A stretch of DNA of 64,000 bases from Rhizobium subbaraonis. Lineage in GTDB: Bacteria > Pseudomonadota > Alphaproteobacteria > Rhizobiales > Rhizobiaceae. Below are positions 1-7,980 of this stretch, in pieces (positions within the stretch are counted from its first letter, which is position 1; each line of letters begins with the position of its first letter). The notes beneath the pieces were generated by a model that was not told the DNA's origin, searched no databases, and was given only the letters and a program-made list of their open reading frames with translations. The stretch is taken from assembly GCF_900220975.1 (NCBI RefSeq), contig NZ_OBQD01000006.1:186001-250000 (forward strand), in the 5' to 3' direction. A program made the position numbers and the translations under genes.

Positions 1-1
1 C

Positions 2-886
2 GCCCGCGATCAGCACCTCCCTTCGATCGCAAAGAACCCCGACTTCCAGCTCGTCGCGGCCGCCAGCCGTCACGGTTCGGTCGATGGCATCGACAACTTC
101 ACCTCCATCGATGAAATGCTGGAAAAGGTGCCGGGTATCGAGGCCGTGTCGCTCTGCATGCCGCCGCAGCATCGGTACGACGCGGCGTACAAGGCGCTCA
201 ACGCCGGCAAGCACGTCTTCATGGAGAAGCCGCCGGGGGCGACGCTGAGCGAGGTTGAGGACCTGCAGGCGCTGGCAGACCGCAAGGGACTGTCGCTCTT
301 TGCCAGCTGGCATTCGCGCTATGCTCCGGCCGTCGAAGCGACCAAGGCCTTCCTTGCCTCCACGACGATCCGCTCGATGAAGGTGATCTGGAAGGAGGAC
401 GTCCGTCATTGGCATCCGAACCAGGAATGGATCTGGCAGGCCGGCGGGCTCGGCGTCTTCGATCCCGGCATCAACGCATTGTCGATCGTCACCCACATCC
501 TGCCGAAGCCGGTGTTCATCACGAGGGCAACTCTCGAGTTTCCTGAAAACCGCGACGCCCCGATCGCAGCCGACATCACCTTCACCGATGCCGACGGCCT
601 CGACCTTTCCGCCGAATTCGACTGGCGCCAGACCGGCAAGCAGAGCTGGGACATCGTCGCCGACACCGAGGCCGGCCAGATGGTTCTCTCCGAAGGCGGC
701 GCGAAGCTCTCGATCGACGGCGTGCTGAAGCACGAGGAGCCGGAGCAGGAATATCCGATGCTCTACAAGCGCTTCGCCGAGATCGTCAAAGCCGGAAAGT
801 CGGATGTCGACCTTGCCCCGCTGCGCCACGTCGCCGACGCCTTCATGCTGGGACGACGCAAGTTCGTGGACGCGTTCCACGACTGA
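2..886 (+). CDS. Sugar 1-dehydrogenase of the Gfo/Idh/MocA family (L-arabinose/D-galactose type), 5' end outside window
   Basis: The first 294 visible residues lack only the extreme N-terminus, which holds the Rossmann GxGxxG. The frame is open from base 2, and the first codons read ARDQHLPSIA, as in Azospirillum brasilense L-arabinose 1-dehydrogenase. The EKPPGATL segment (visible residues 75-82) carries the catalytic-type lysine of the EKP motif. WKEDVRHWHP and FDPGINALSIVT also match that subfamily. The enzyme would oxidise an aldose at C1 to the lactone with NAD(P)+, the first step of a non-phosphorylative sugar pathway. Substrate choice between arabinose and galactose cannot be settled here. 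It converges on the MocR gene, with 7 bases between them. Confidence 0.88.
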   Translation, partial: ARDQHLPSIAKNPDFQLVAAASRHGSVDGIDNFTSIDEMLEKVPGIEAVSLCMPPQHRYDAAYKALNAGKHVFMEKPPGATLSEVEDLQALADRKGLSLFASWHSRYAPAVEATKAFLASTTIRSMKVIWKEDVRHWHPNQEWIWQAGGLGVFDPGINALSIVTHILPKPVFITRATLEFPENRDAPIAADITFTDADGLDLSAEFDWRQTGKQSWDIVADTEAGQMVLSEGGAKLSIDGVLKHEEPEQEYPMLYKRFAEIVKAGKSDVDLAPLRHVADAFMLGRRKFVDAFHD

Positions 887-893
887 GGTGGTT

Positions 894-2354
894 TCATTCC
901 GGGCCAGGCAAGGTGGATAGGGCGCGGCTCGCGCCCTTCGCGGATACGTCCTTCATGACGTCCGCGAGGATCCTGTAGATGCGGGGATCGAGCGTGTGGG
1001 CCACGTTGAATCGGAAGAAGCTGCCAGCACCGTGCGACACGCTGAACACATTTCCCGGCGCAAGCACGATGCCTTGCTCACGCGCGGATTGCGCGATCTG
1101 CGTTGAGTCCAGCCCCTCCGGCAAACGGCACCATAGGTTGAACCCGCCCCGCGGCATGAGCCAGGGTTCCATCCCCAGCCCGTGCAATCGGGCCGCCACC
1201 TCCCGGCGCGCCCTCACCAGTCTCTGCCGCACCTCGTCCATGTGCTTTCGATAACCCCCACCCGCCAACACATGCGCAATCAGTTCGGCAGCGACCGGGC
1301 TCGGACCTCCGAAGTTCGTCGCGACCTGCAGGTCCACCAGCCCCTCGATCCAGTCGGCCCGCGCGGCGACGTATCCGCAACGCACGGATGCCGACAGCGT
1401 CTTCGAGAAGCTGCCGATCCGGATCACGCGATCAAGGCCATCGAGCGTGGCAAGGCGCGTGGACGGTGACGGCTCGAAATCGGCGAAAATGTCGTCCTCG
1501 ACGATGATCAGATCATGCTGGACTGCCAGTTTCAGCAGACGGTGCGCAGACTGGGGGGACAGCGTCGCACCGGTCGGATTGTGGAGCGCCGAATTGGTGA
1601 TGTAGATGCGTGGACGTTCGGCGTTCAACAGGGCCTCGAAGGCCTGCACATCGGGACCGGACGGCGTGTAGGGCACGCCCATGATCTTGACCTGATGCGC
1701 CCCGAGCAACGCCCGGAAATTGAAGTAGCAGGGATCGTCGATCAGGACGGTGTCGCCCGGGCGCAGCACGAAACGGCATACCAGGTCGAGCGCCTGCGTG
1801 CCGCTGCCGGCCAAAATCAGCTGTGCCGGCTGCGCTTCCATACCCTCTTCCGCCAGACGGTTCAGAAGAATGCGGCGCAGCGCCGGGGAGCCGCGCGTGC
1901 TGCCGTAATAGGCGAGCGTCTCGTCGGCGCCGCGCGCCAGCGCCCGCATGGCGCGCCGGAGCGCCTCGTTCGGCATCCAGTCCGCCGGAAGCCAGCCGCA
2001 TCCGGGCTTCAGCACCGCCTCGTCGGAATCGAGTGATTGCCGTGACACCCAGAACGGATCGACCGCCCTGAGACACGGCGACTGCGAATCCGAAAGCCTC
2101 AGCGGCTGCAGGGCATTGCCGGATACGAAGAACCCCGAGCCCCTCTGGGCACGGATCAATCCTTCAGCCGCCAGCCGGTCATAGGCGTCGACCACCGTGG
2201 ACGGCGAAACGCCCATGGTTGCGGCAAAGCTGCGGACCGACGGCAGGCGGTCCCCCGCCGCAAGGGCGCGCGTGGCAATCCTCGTCCTGATTGCCTCCAT
2301 GAGATCCAGTGTCCGTTTTCCCGCAACTCGACGCGCCATGGCAAACTCCGGCAA
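894..2354 (-). CDS. MocR-type GntR/aminotransferase transcriptional regulator
   Basis: A 486-residue two-domain protein. A GntR winged helix-turn-helix lies at about residues 13-78 (RLPSVRSFAATMGVSPSTVV). A fold-type I aminotransferase domain spans about 110-475. The PLP lysine is K318 in SFSKTLSASVRCGY, and HNPTGATLS is the conserved aminotransferase loop. MocR proteins such as PdxR, GabR and TauR use PLP as a sensing cofactor and usually control a divergent neighbour. Here that is the DMT transporter starting 104 bases away, with repeat-type operator candidates between them. The effector is unknown. A later in-frame ATG at residue 6 is possible. Confidence 0.9.
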   Translation of the reverse strand: MPEFAMARRVAGKRTLDLMEAIRTRIATRALAAGDRLPSVRSFAATMGVSPSTVVDAYDRLAAEGLIRAQRGSGFFVSGNALQPLRLSDSQSPCLRAVDPFWVSRQSLDSDEAVLKPGCGWLPADWMPNEALRRAMRALARGADETLAYYGSTRGSPALRRILLNRLAEEGMEAQPAQLILAGSGTQALDLVCRFVLRPGDTVLIDDPCYFNFRALLGAHQVKIMGVPYTPSGPDVQAFEALLNAERPRIYITNSALHNPTGATLSPQSAHRLLKLAVQHDLIIVEDDIFADFEPSPSTRLATLDGLDRVIRIGSFSKTLSASVRCGYVAARADWIEGLVDLQVATNFGGPSPVAAELIAHVLAGGGYRKHMDEVRQRLVRARREVAARLHGLGMEPWLMPRGGFNLWCRLPEGLDSTQIAQSAREQGIVLAPGNVFSVSHGAGSFFRFNVAHTLDPRIYRILADVMKDVSAKGASRALSTLPGPE

Positions 2355-2401
2355 ATTGTACTGGTCAATGTTTTGGTACAGTTTTCCGAAATTGTATCAA
2401 T
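2355..2401. promoter_or_regulatory. Candidate MocR operator in divergent promoter region
   Basis: This AT-rich patch lies between the divergent regulator and transporter. It contains the inverted repeat TGTAC (2357-2361) / GTACA (2376-2380). It also holds two ATTG...CAAT elements: ATTGTACTGGTCAAT (2355-2369) and ATTGTATCAAT (2391-2401). MocR regulators are known to bind repeated sites overlapping divergent promoters. That these repeats are the sites is inference from position and composition. Confidence 0.4.
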
Positions 2402-2458
2402 CTGTGCCTGTTGCCGCCAGCGCCCCGCACCTAGAAAGACGGAGGAAAGCGAGGCGAC

Positions 2459-3322
2459 ATGAGAACTTCCATGGAGGGTTGGGGCAGCGGACTGGTCGGC
2501 GTGATCATATTCAGCGGGTCGCTGCCGGCGACACGTGTCGCAGTATCGGATTTCTCTCCGCTGTTTTTGACTTCGGCGCGGGCGATCATTGCCGCATTTC
2601 TTGGCGCTGCGCTGCTCCTCATGCTTCGCCAGCCCAGGCCCGCCACCGGCGACCTCCTGTCCCTTGCGCTCGTCTCCCTCGGAGTCGTGATCGGATTTCC
2701 GCTGCTGACGGCGCTGGCACTCCAGCACATCACGGCTGCCCAGTCGATCGTCTTCATCGGGCTGCTTCCTTTGGCCACCGCAATCTTCGGCGTGCTCCGC
2801 GGCGGAGAGAGACCCAGGCCGGCCTTCTGGCTGTTCTCGGGGATCGGCAGCTTCATGGTCGCCGGCTACGCCGCAACCTCGGGCATAGCAGTGTCCGTCA
2901 CCGGCGACCTGCTGATGATCGCCGCCATCGTCGCCTGCGGACTGGGCTATGCGGAAGGCGCGAAGCTGTCGCGGACCTTGGGCGGATGGCAGGTCATCTC
3001 CTGGGCGCTCATCCTGTCGCTACCGCCCATGGCAGTCATCGCGCTGGCAACGCTCCCACCCACATGGCACGACATTTCCGGCCTGTCATGGATCGGCCTT
3101 GCCTACGTGTCCGTGTTCAGCATGCTGCTCGGCTTCGTCTTCTGGTACCGGGGCCTCGCCGTCGGGGGAATCGCGGGCGTAGGTCAGTTGCAACTGCTTC
3201 AGCCCTTCTTCGGACTGCTGCTGGCGGCAGGGCTCCTCGGTGAGCGGGTGAGTTGGTTGATGTTCGCAACCACATTTGCCGTCGTCCTGTGCGTCGCCTG
3301 CGCACGACGCTACGCCCGCTGA
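2459..3322 (+). CDS. DMT-superfamily (EamA) transporter
   Basis: A 287-residue, very hydrophobic protein with about ten membrane segments. It has two EamA-like halves (about residues 10-140 and 150-285), the usual size for drug/metabolite exporters of the inner membrane. The start ATG follows a strong GGAGGAAAG site. The divergent MocR regulator suggests that transport is induced by an amine or a vitamin-B6-related metabolite, but the substrate cannot be read from the sequence. The gene ends in a 148-base region before holC, which is transcribed toward it. Confidence 0.85.
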   Translation: MRTSMEGWGSGLVGVIIFSGSLPATRVAVSDFSPLFLTSARAIIAAFLGAALLLMLRQPRPATGDLLSLALVSLGVVIGFPLLTALALQHITAAQSIVFIGLLPLATAIFGVLRGGERPRPAFWLFSGIGSFMVAGYAATSGIAVSVTGDLLMIAAIVACGLGYAEGAKLSRTLGGWQVISWALILSLPPMAVIALATLPPTWHDISGLSWIGLAYVSVFSMLLGFVFWYRGLAVGGIAGVGQLQLLQPFFGLLLAAGLLGERVSWLMFATTFAVVLCVACARRYAR

Positions 3323-3470
3323 CCCCGTCCTCACCCCGCCCGCTGGCAAGCGCGTCAGCGACCGCTCGCCCCCGCCTCATGCCCGGCATCACGGCCCGAT
3401 TGCGGACGTTTCGTCGTCGAGCGGGACCGGCTCATGCCAAGATCCGGCGTACGCAAGCGGCGGGCGGGCA

Positions 3471-3920
3471 TCACGCCTTCTTCACCCAGCGTCCGTCGTT
3501 GTTCTGCTGCCAGTAGGTCAACTGGTGCCCCTCGCCCTTGAGCCGCTTCCAGTGACCGCGCGCGGCGTCGAGTTCGGGTTGGTCGTGGCCGTCGAACATG
3601 AAGATGACGCGATCGTAGCCGTCGAGCGGCGGCGGTTCGGCGCCATCGACCAGAAAGCGCACCGTCGCCGCATTCGCGTTGTCCGAACCGTTCGTCAAAA
3701 GCACCGGTTGATCGGCGGCATTGGGCTGCTCGTCGGTGCCGTGCGGCAGGAAGCTTTCCTCGCGGTACGTCCACAGATGGGTGTCGAGCGCGTCGCGCCG
3801 CTCGGCCGTACCGGTCTGGACGACGACCCGCCAGCCGCGCTCGAGGCTCTTGTCGAGCAGCGGCGGCAGGGCGTCTTCCAGTTTCGATTCGGTCAGGTGG
3901 TAGAACAGGATCTCGCTCAA
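3471..3920 (-). CDS. holC: DNA polymerase III chi subunit
   Basis: A 149-residue protein starting SEILFYHLTESKLEDALPPL, typical of alphaproteobacterial HolC. Chi links the clamp loader to single-strand-binding protein in the replisome. The central FLVDGAEPPPLDGYDRVIFM and the C-terminal YWQQNNDGRWVKKA also fit the family. No ATG lies in a suitable place. I chose the TTG at 3920, five bases after the pepA stop, implying translational coupling to pepA. The pepA-holC pairing is common in proteobacteria. Confidence 0.88.
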   Translation of the reverse strand: MSEILFYHLTESKLEDALPPLLDKSLERGWRVVVQTGTAERRDALDTHLWTYREESFLPHGTDEQPNAADQPVLLTNGSDNANAATVRFLVDGAEPPPLDGYDRVIFMFDGHDQPELDAARGHWKRLKGEGHQLTYWQQNNDGRWVKKA

Positions 3921-3925
3921 GGCGA

Positions 3926-5416
3926 TCAGCTCTCGTACTGCGCCCGCACCAGCTCGTCGAGCAGCCGCACGCCGAAGCCCGAGCCCCAGGACTGGTTGAT
4001 CTCGTCGGTCGGCGAGCCCATCGCGGTGCCGGCGATATCGATATGGGCCCAGGGCGTGTCCTTGACGAACCGGTGGAGGAACTGGGCGGCGGTGATCGAG
4101 CCCGCATAGCGGCCGCCGGTATTCTTCATGTCGGCGAACTTGCTGTCGATCATCTTGTCGTATTCCTTGCCGAGCGGCAGGCGCCAGACCCGCTCGTTGG
4201 TGGCGAGGCCGGCCGCCGTCAGCCGTGCGGCCAGCGTGTCGTCGTTGGAAAACAGCCCGGCGTGATGGCTGCCGAGCGCGACCATGACCGCGCCCGTCAG
4301 CGTCGCAAGGTCGATCATGAATTGCGGCTTGAAGCGGTCGTTGCAGTACCAGAGCGCGTCGCAAAGGACGAGCCGCCCCTCGGCGTCGGTGTTGATCACC
4401 TCGATCGTCTGGCCGGACATGGAGGTGACGATGTCGCCGGGGCGCTGGGCGTTGCCGTCCGGCATGTTCTCGACGAGGCCGAGGATGCCGACGGCGTTGA
4501 CCTTCGCCTTGCGGGCGGCCAGCGTGTGCATCAGGCCGATGACGGCGGCGGCACCGCCCATATCGCCCTTCATGTCCTCCATGCCGGCTGCCGGCTTGAT
4601 CGAGATGCCGCCGGTATCGAAGACGACGCCCTTGCCGACGAAAGCCACCGGCTTGTCCTTCGCCTTGCCGCCCTTCCACTGCATGATGGCAAGACGCGGC
4701 GGACGAACGGAGCCCTGCGCGACCCCGAGAAGGGCGCCCATGCCGAGCTTCTTCATCTCGCGCTCGGTGAGGATTTCCACTTCCACGCCAAGCTTCTCCA
4801 GCGCCTTCGCCTTTTCGGCGAATTCGACGGGACCAAGGATGTTGGCCGGCTCGTTGACGAGATCGCGCGCCAGGAGCACACCCTCCGCGACCGCCTCGCT
4901 GTCCTCAAAGGCCTTCTTGGCAGCCGATGCGGCCGCGGTGACGATCGATACCTTGATCGCCTTCTTGCCGTTCGATTTCTGCTCGTCCTCGTCCTTTTTC
5001 GTCTTGTAGGTATCGAAACGATAGGCGCCCAGCAGGAGCCCGAGGGCGAAATCAGCCGCGGCCTGGCCGCCGGCATCGACGCCTTCCGCATCGAGATAGA
5101 CCGCGACCGATTCGGCGCTGCCGATCTTGCCCGACGCCAAGCCGCCCGCCTTCAGCCAATCATTGGCCGTCAGCTTTTCGGGGGCACCGAGGCCCAGGAG
5201 AACGATGCGATCGAACGGCGAACCGTGCGGCGCGACGACGTCGAGGCTTTTCAGCGCCTTGCCCTTGAAGCGACCGACTTCGGCAGCCCGCGGCAGCACG
5301 CCGGCCGGATCGACCTCTGCCGGGGCACCGATCCCACCTGCCGTCTGCAGGACGATCGCAGTGCCGCCGGCGGGCTTGAGCGCCATTACGAAAGTGACAT
5401 CGAACTTCTGGGACAT
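3926..5416 (-). CDS. pepA: Leucyl aminopeptidase (M17 family)
   Basis: A 496-residue cytosolic metallo-aminopeptidase that releases N-terminal residues from peptides using two divalent metal ions. The C-terminal catalytic domain shows [10 protein letters not shown] (residues 261-270), the SIKP lysine (K274) and the family signature NTDAEGRL (342-349), which carries metal and bicarbonate-site residues. The variable N-terminal domain covers about residues 1-165. The length is normal for the family. It is the first gene of a pepA-holC pair and is divergent from lptF across about 300 bases. Confidence 0.96.
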   Translation of the reverse strand: MSQKFDVTFVMALKPAGGTAIVLQTAGGIGAPAEVDPAGVLPRAAEVGRFKGKALKSLDVVAPHGSPFDRIVLLGLGAPEKLTANDWLKAGGLASGKIGSAESVAVYLDAEGVDAGGQAAADFALGLLLGAYRFDTYKTKKDEDEQKSNGKKAIKVSIVTAAASAAKKAFEDSEAVAEGVLLARDLVNEPANILGPVEFAEKAKALEKLGVEVEILTEREMKKLGMGALLGVAQGSVRPPRLAIMQWKGGKAKDKPVAFVGKGVVFDTGGISIKPAAGMEDMKGDMGGAAAVIGLMHTLAARKAKVNAVGILGLVENMPDGNAQRPGDIVTSMSGQTIEVINTDAEGRLVLCDALWYCNDRFKPQFMIDLATLTGAVMVALGSHHAGLFSNDDTLAARLTAAGLATNERVWRLPLGKEYDKMIDSKFADMKNTGGRYAGSITAAQFLHRFVKDTPWAHIDIAGTAMGSPTDEINQSWGSGFGVRLLDELVRAQYES

Positions 5417-5716
5417 GGTCTACTCCAAGGGTATGCAATCGGCCGCACCTTCGAAGGCGGCCTGGTTCCACAGGTTGCGCGGTTGACTGTCGGCAATTCC
5501 TTGTCGCTTTTGCGGCGCTTGGCAAGATGCTGCCCTCGGTTTAAAACCGGGCCAGTAGATTTGTTCGCGGCAAATTTCCGTGGCATAGCGCCGTTCCGGT
5601 CTGGTGTCGGCCGGATGATGACTTATATGGGCTCGAACGTTTTCGCATCGGTGGACCGATCGGCTGCGACCGGACGACTATAGACAACAGGAACGGGACT
5701 CCGGTTCGGAACAGAC
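5417..5716. other. Divergent intergenic region pepA/lptF
   Basis: About 300 bases that must hold promoters for pepA (minus) and the lptFGD operon (plus). I see an imperfectly spaced TTGACT near 5482 without a convincing partner box, and a short inverted repeat CGGTTTAAAACCG (5537-5549). No credible gene or RNA is visible. Confidence 0.5.
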
Positions 5717-6904
5717 ATGAAGCTGATTGAACGCTACATCCTGCGTCGCACGTTGCTGATGTTCTTCGGCACGCTGCTGCCGCTGCTCGGTATCGTCTGG
5801 ACGACGCAGGCGCTGACGAACGTCAACCTGGTGACCGACAGCGGCCAGTCGATGCTGGCGTTTCTGAAACTCGCCACGCTCATCCTGCCTTCCGTCATCC
5901 CGATCATCCTCCCCTTCGCCTTCGTCATCGGCGTAGCGCAGACGCTGACGGCGATGAATGCCGATTCCGAGCTGACGGTTTTGAACGCGGCCGGCAGTTC
6001 GCGCATGATGATCATCCGTCCGATCATCTATCTGGGCGTTGGCCTCAGCGTCGTTTCCTTCGCCGTCGACAACTTCGTGGAGCCCTACTCGCGCACCGCG
6101 GTACGCCAGATGATCGCCACGGCGCATGCCGACATGCTCTCCTCGGTCATCCAGGAAAACGCCTTCCGCAAGGTGACGGACGGGCTCTATGTCCAGGTTT
6201 CCCGGCGCAAGGGCGGCGGCGTGCTGGAGGGCCTGTTCGTGGCCGACACCCGCGACCCGAAGGTGGAATACGTCTACTATGCCCGCGAAGGCGCCATCGA
6301 CGAGAAGACCTCGGCGCTGGTGATGAACGACGGCGAGGTGCACCGCAAGCTTCCGAACGGCGACGTCTCGGTCATCAAGTTCGATTCCTACGCCTTCGAC
6401 CTTGCCGACCTGACCGAGCGCGCCGGCGAAGCGACGATCCGCGCCAAGGACCGCGACCTGCCCTTCCTGCTCAATCCCGATCCGGCCGACGAGCAGGTGA
6501 AGCGCAATCCGGGTGCGTTCACCGCCGAACTGCACCGCCGCTTCACGGAATGGACGCTGCCGCTGATCTTCGGACTGGTCGCGCTGGTCGCCAGCGTCGA
6601 CGCCCGGTCGCATCGCGAGGCGCGCGTCCACCCCATGGTCACCTCGCTGCTCGTGGCGCTCGCGATCCGCTGGGCGATGTTCTATGCCGCAAGCGCTTCG
6701 GAAACGTCGCTCTACGCCATCCCGTTCCTCTATCTGATCCCGCTCGGCGTGGCAGCGCTGGCGATACGCCAGCTTTCGCGCCACAAGAGCCTCGAATTGC
6801 CGGCCTCCATGCGGGCGCGACTGATAGATCTGCGCGACAGCCTCATGGCACGCCTGTCCGGCCGCTCCGGGGCCGCGTCCACGAGCCACGGACAACAGCA
6901 ATGA
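5717..6904 (+). CDS. lptF: LPS export ABC transporter permease LptF
   Basis: A 395-residue YjgP/YjgQ-family protein. It opens with the hallmark MKLIERYILRRTLLMFFGTL and has three N-terminal membrane segments, a periplasmic jellyroll domain (about residues 125-270) and three C-terminal segments. LptF pairs with LptG and the LptB ATPase to extract LPS from the inner membrane and pass it to LptC. The stop overlaps the lptG start (ATGA), so the two subunits are translationally coupled. A partner lptD immediately downstream supports the call. Confidence 0.95.
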   Translation: MKLIERYILRRTLLMFFGTLLPLLGIVWTTQALTNVNLVTDSGQSMLAFLKLATLILPSVIPIILPFAFVIGVAQTLTAMNADSELTVLNAAGSSRMMIIRPIIYLGVGLSVVSFAVDNFVEPYSRTAVRQMIATAHADMLSSVIQENAFRKVTDGLYVQVSRRKGGGVLEGLFVADTRDPKVEYVYYAREGAIDEKTSALVMNDGEVHRKLPNGDVSVIKFDSYAFDLADLTERAGEATIRAKDRDLPFLLNPDPADEQVKRNPGAFTAELHRRFTEWTLPLIFGLVALVASVDARSHREARVHPMVTSLLVALAIRWAMFYAASASETSLYAIPFLYLIPLGVAALAIRQLSRHKSLELPASMRARLIDLRDSLMARLSGRSGAASTSHGQQQ

Positions 6905-7980
6905 TCCCCACCCTCGGCCTCTATTTCTTCCGCCGCTACATGGTGACGACGATCTGGTTCATGATCGGCATCTTCGCACTCGTCTTCATCATCGATTTCA
7001 GCGAGACGTCCAGCCGCATGGGCGGGCTGCCGAAATACACAGCCCTCAGCGGATTGCTGATGACGGTGCTGCGCATTCCGATGATCCTGATGCAGACGAT
7101 TCCCTTCGTCGCGCTCTTTGCCGGCATGGCCGCGCTGATCTCGCTGAACCGCCGCTACGAACTCGTGGTGACCCGTGCCGCCGGCGTATCGGTCTGGCAG
7201 TTCCTGCGGCCGTTCGCCATCGGCGCCTTCCTGTTCGGGGTCCTCGCGGTGACCGTCCTCAACCCGATCGCGGCCTGGGGTACCCGCCAGTCGCAGGTGC
7301 TGGAAGCCGAATGGGGCTCCAACCGCAAGTCTTCGAGCACGGGCATACCGTGGATCCGCCAGCGTCACGACGGCGACGATGCGATCATCGGGGCGAAGGC
7401 CGTCGAGGACGGCGGCACGCGCCTGCTGAACGTCAGCATCATCCATTTCGACAAGGACGGTCACATCAGTTTTCGGCAGGATGCCGAATCGGCAATCCTC
7501 AAAGATGGTTACTGGGAGCTTAACAAGGTGCTGGAGACGCGCAGCGGCGAGTTGCCCAAGCGTTCTCCTTCGGCACAACTGGAAACCAATCTGAGACAGG
7601 AGTTCGTCCAGGAAAGTCTCGAAAAACCTGATTCCATTTCGTTTTTTGCACTACCGCGGAAGATCGAGGCGGCAAAGTCGTTCGGTTTCGCCACCGAACC
7701 GCTCGAAACGCAGTTCCATTCGATGCTGTCGCTGCCGCTTCTTCTGGTTGCAATGACGCTGATCGCCGCTAGCGTCTCGTTAAAATTTAGCAGGTTTAAT
7801 CAATCACGTGCGGTGATTCTGGGTGGAATCCTCGCCGGCTTCATGCTTTATGTCGTCACCGTGCTTGTGAAAGCATTCGGAAGCAGTGGAATAGTCCCAC
7901 CATTTGTTGCGGCCTGGCTGCCAGTTGTCGTAGCAATGTCGCTGGGTGCAACAATCCTTCTGCACCAGGAGGACGGCTAG
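6901..7980 (+). CDS. lptG: LPS export ABC transporter permease LptG
   Basis: A 359-residue partner of LptF with the same topology: three membrane helices, a periplasmic beta domain, then three helices. It begins MIPTLGLYFFRRYM, with the start ATG overlapping the lptF stop by four bases. The last segments (about residues 260-355) are strongly hydrophobic. Its TAG stop overlaps the GTG start of lptD (TAGTG). The three-gene chain therefore encodes both ends of the LPS bridge, inner-membrane extraction and outer-membrane insertion. Confidence 0.95.
   Translation: MIPTLGLYFFRRYMVTTIWFMIGIFALVFIIDFSETSSRMGGLPKYTALSGLLMTVLRIPMILMQTIPFVALFAGMAALISLNRRYELVVTRAAGVSVWQFLRPFAIGAFLFGVLAVTVLNPIAAWGTRQSQVLEAEWGSNRKSSSTGIPWIRQRHDGDDAIIGAKAVEDGGTRLLNVSIIHFDKDGHISFRQDAESAILKDGYWELNKVLETRSGELPKRSPSAQLETNLRQEFVQESLEKPDSISFFALPRKIEAAKSFGFATEPLETQFHSMLSLPLLLVAMTLIAASVSLKFSRFNQSRAVILGGILAGFMLYVVTVLVKAFGSSGIVPPFVAAWLPVVVAMSLGATILLHQEDG

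Noticed and set aside
4043-5683. 546-codon plus-strand frame opposite pepA
   Set aside because: Antisense shadow of a full-length M17 peptidase; no ribosome site, no domain.
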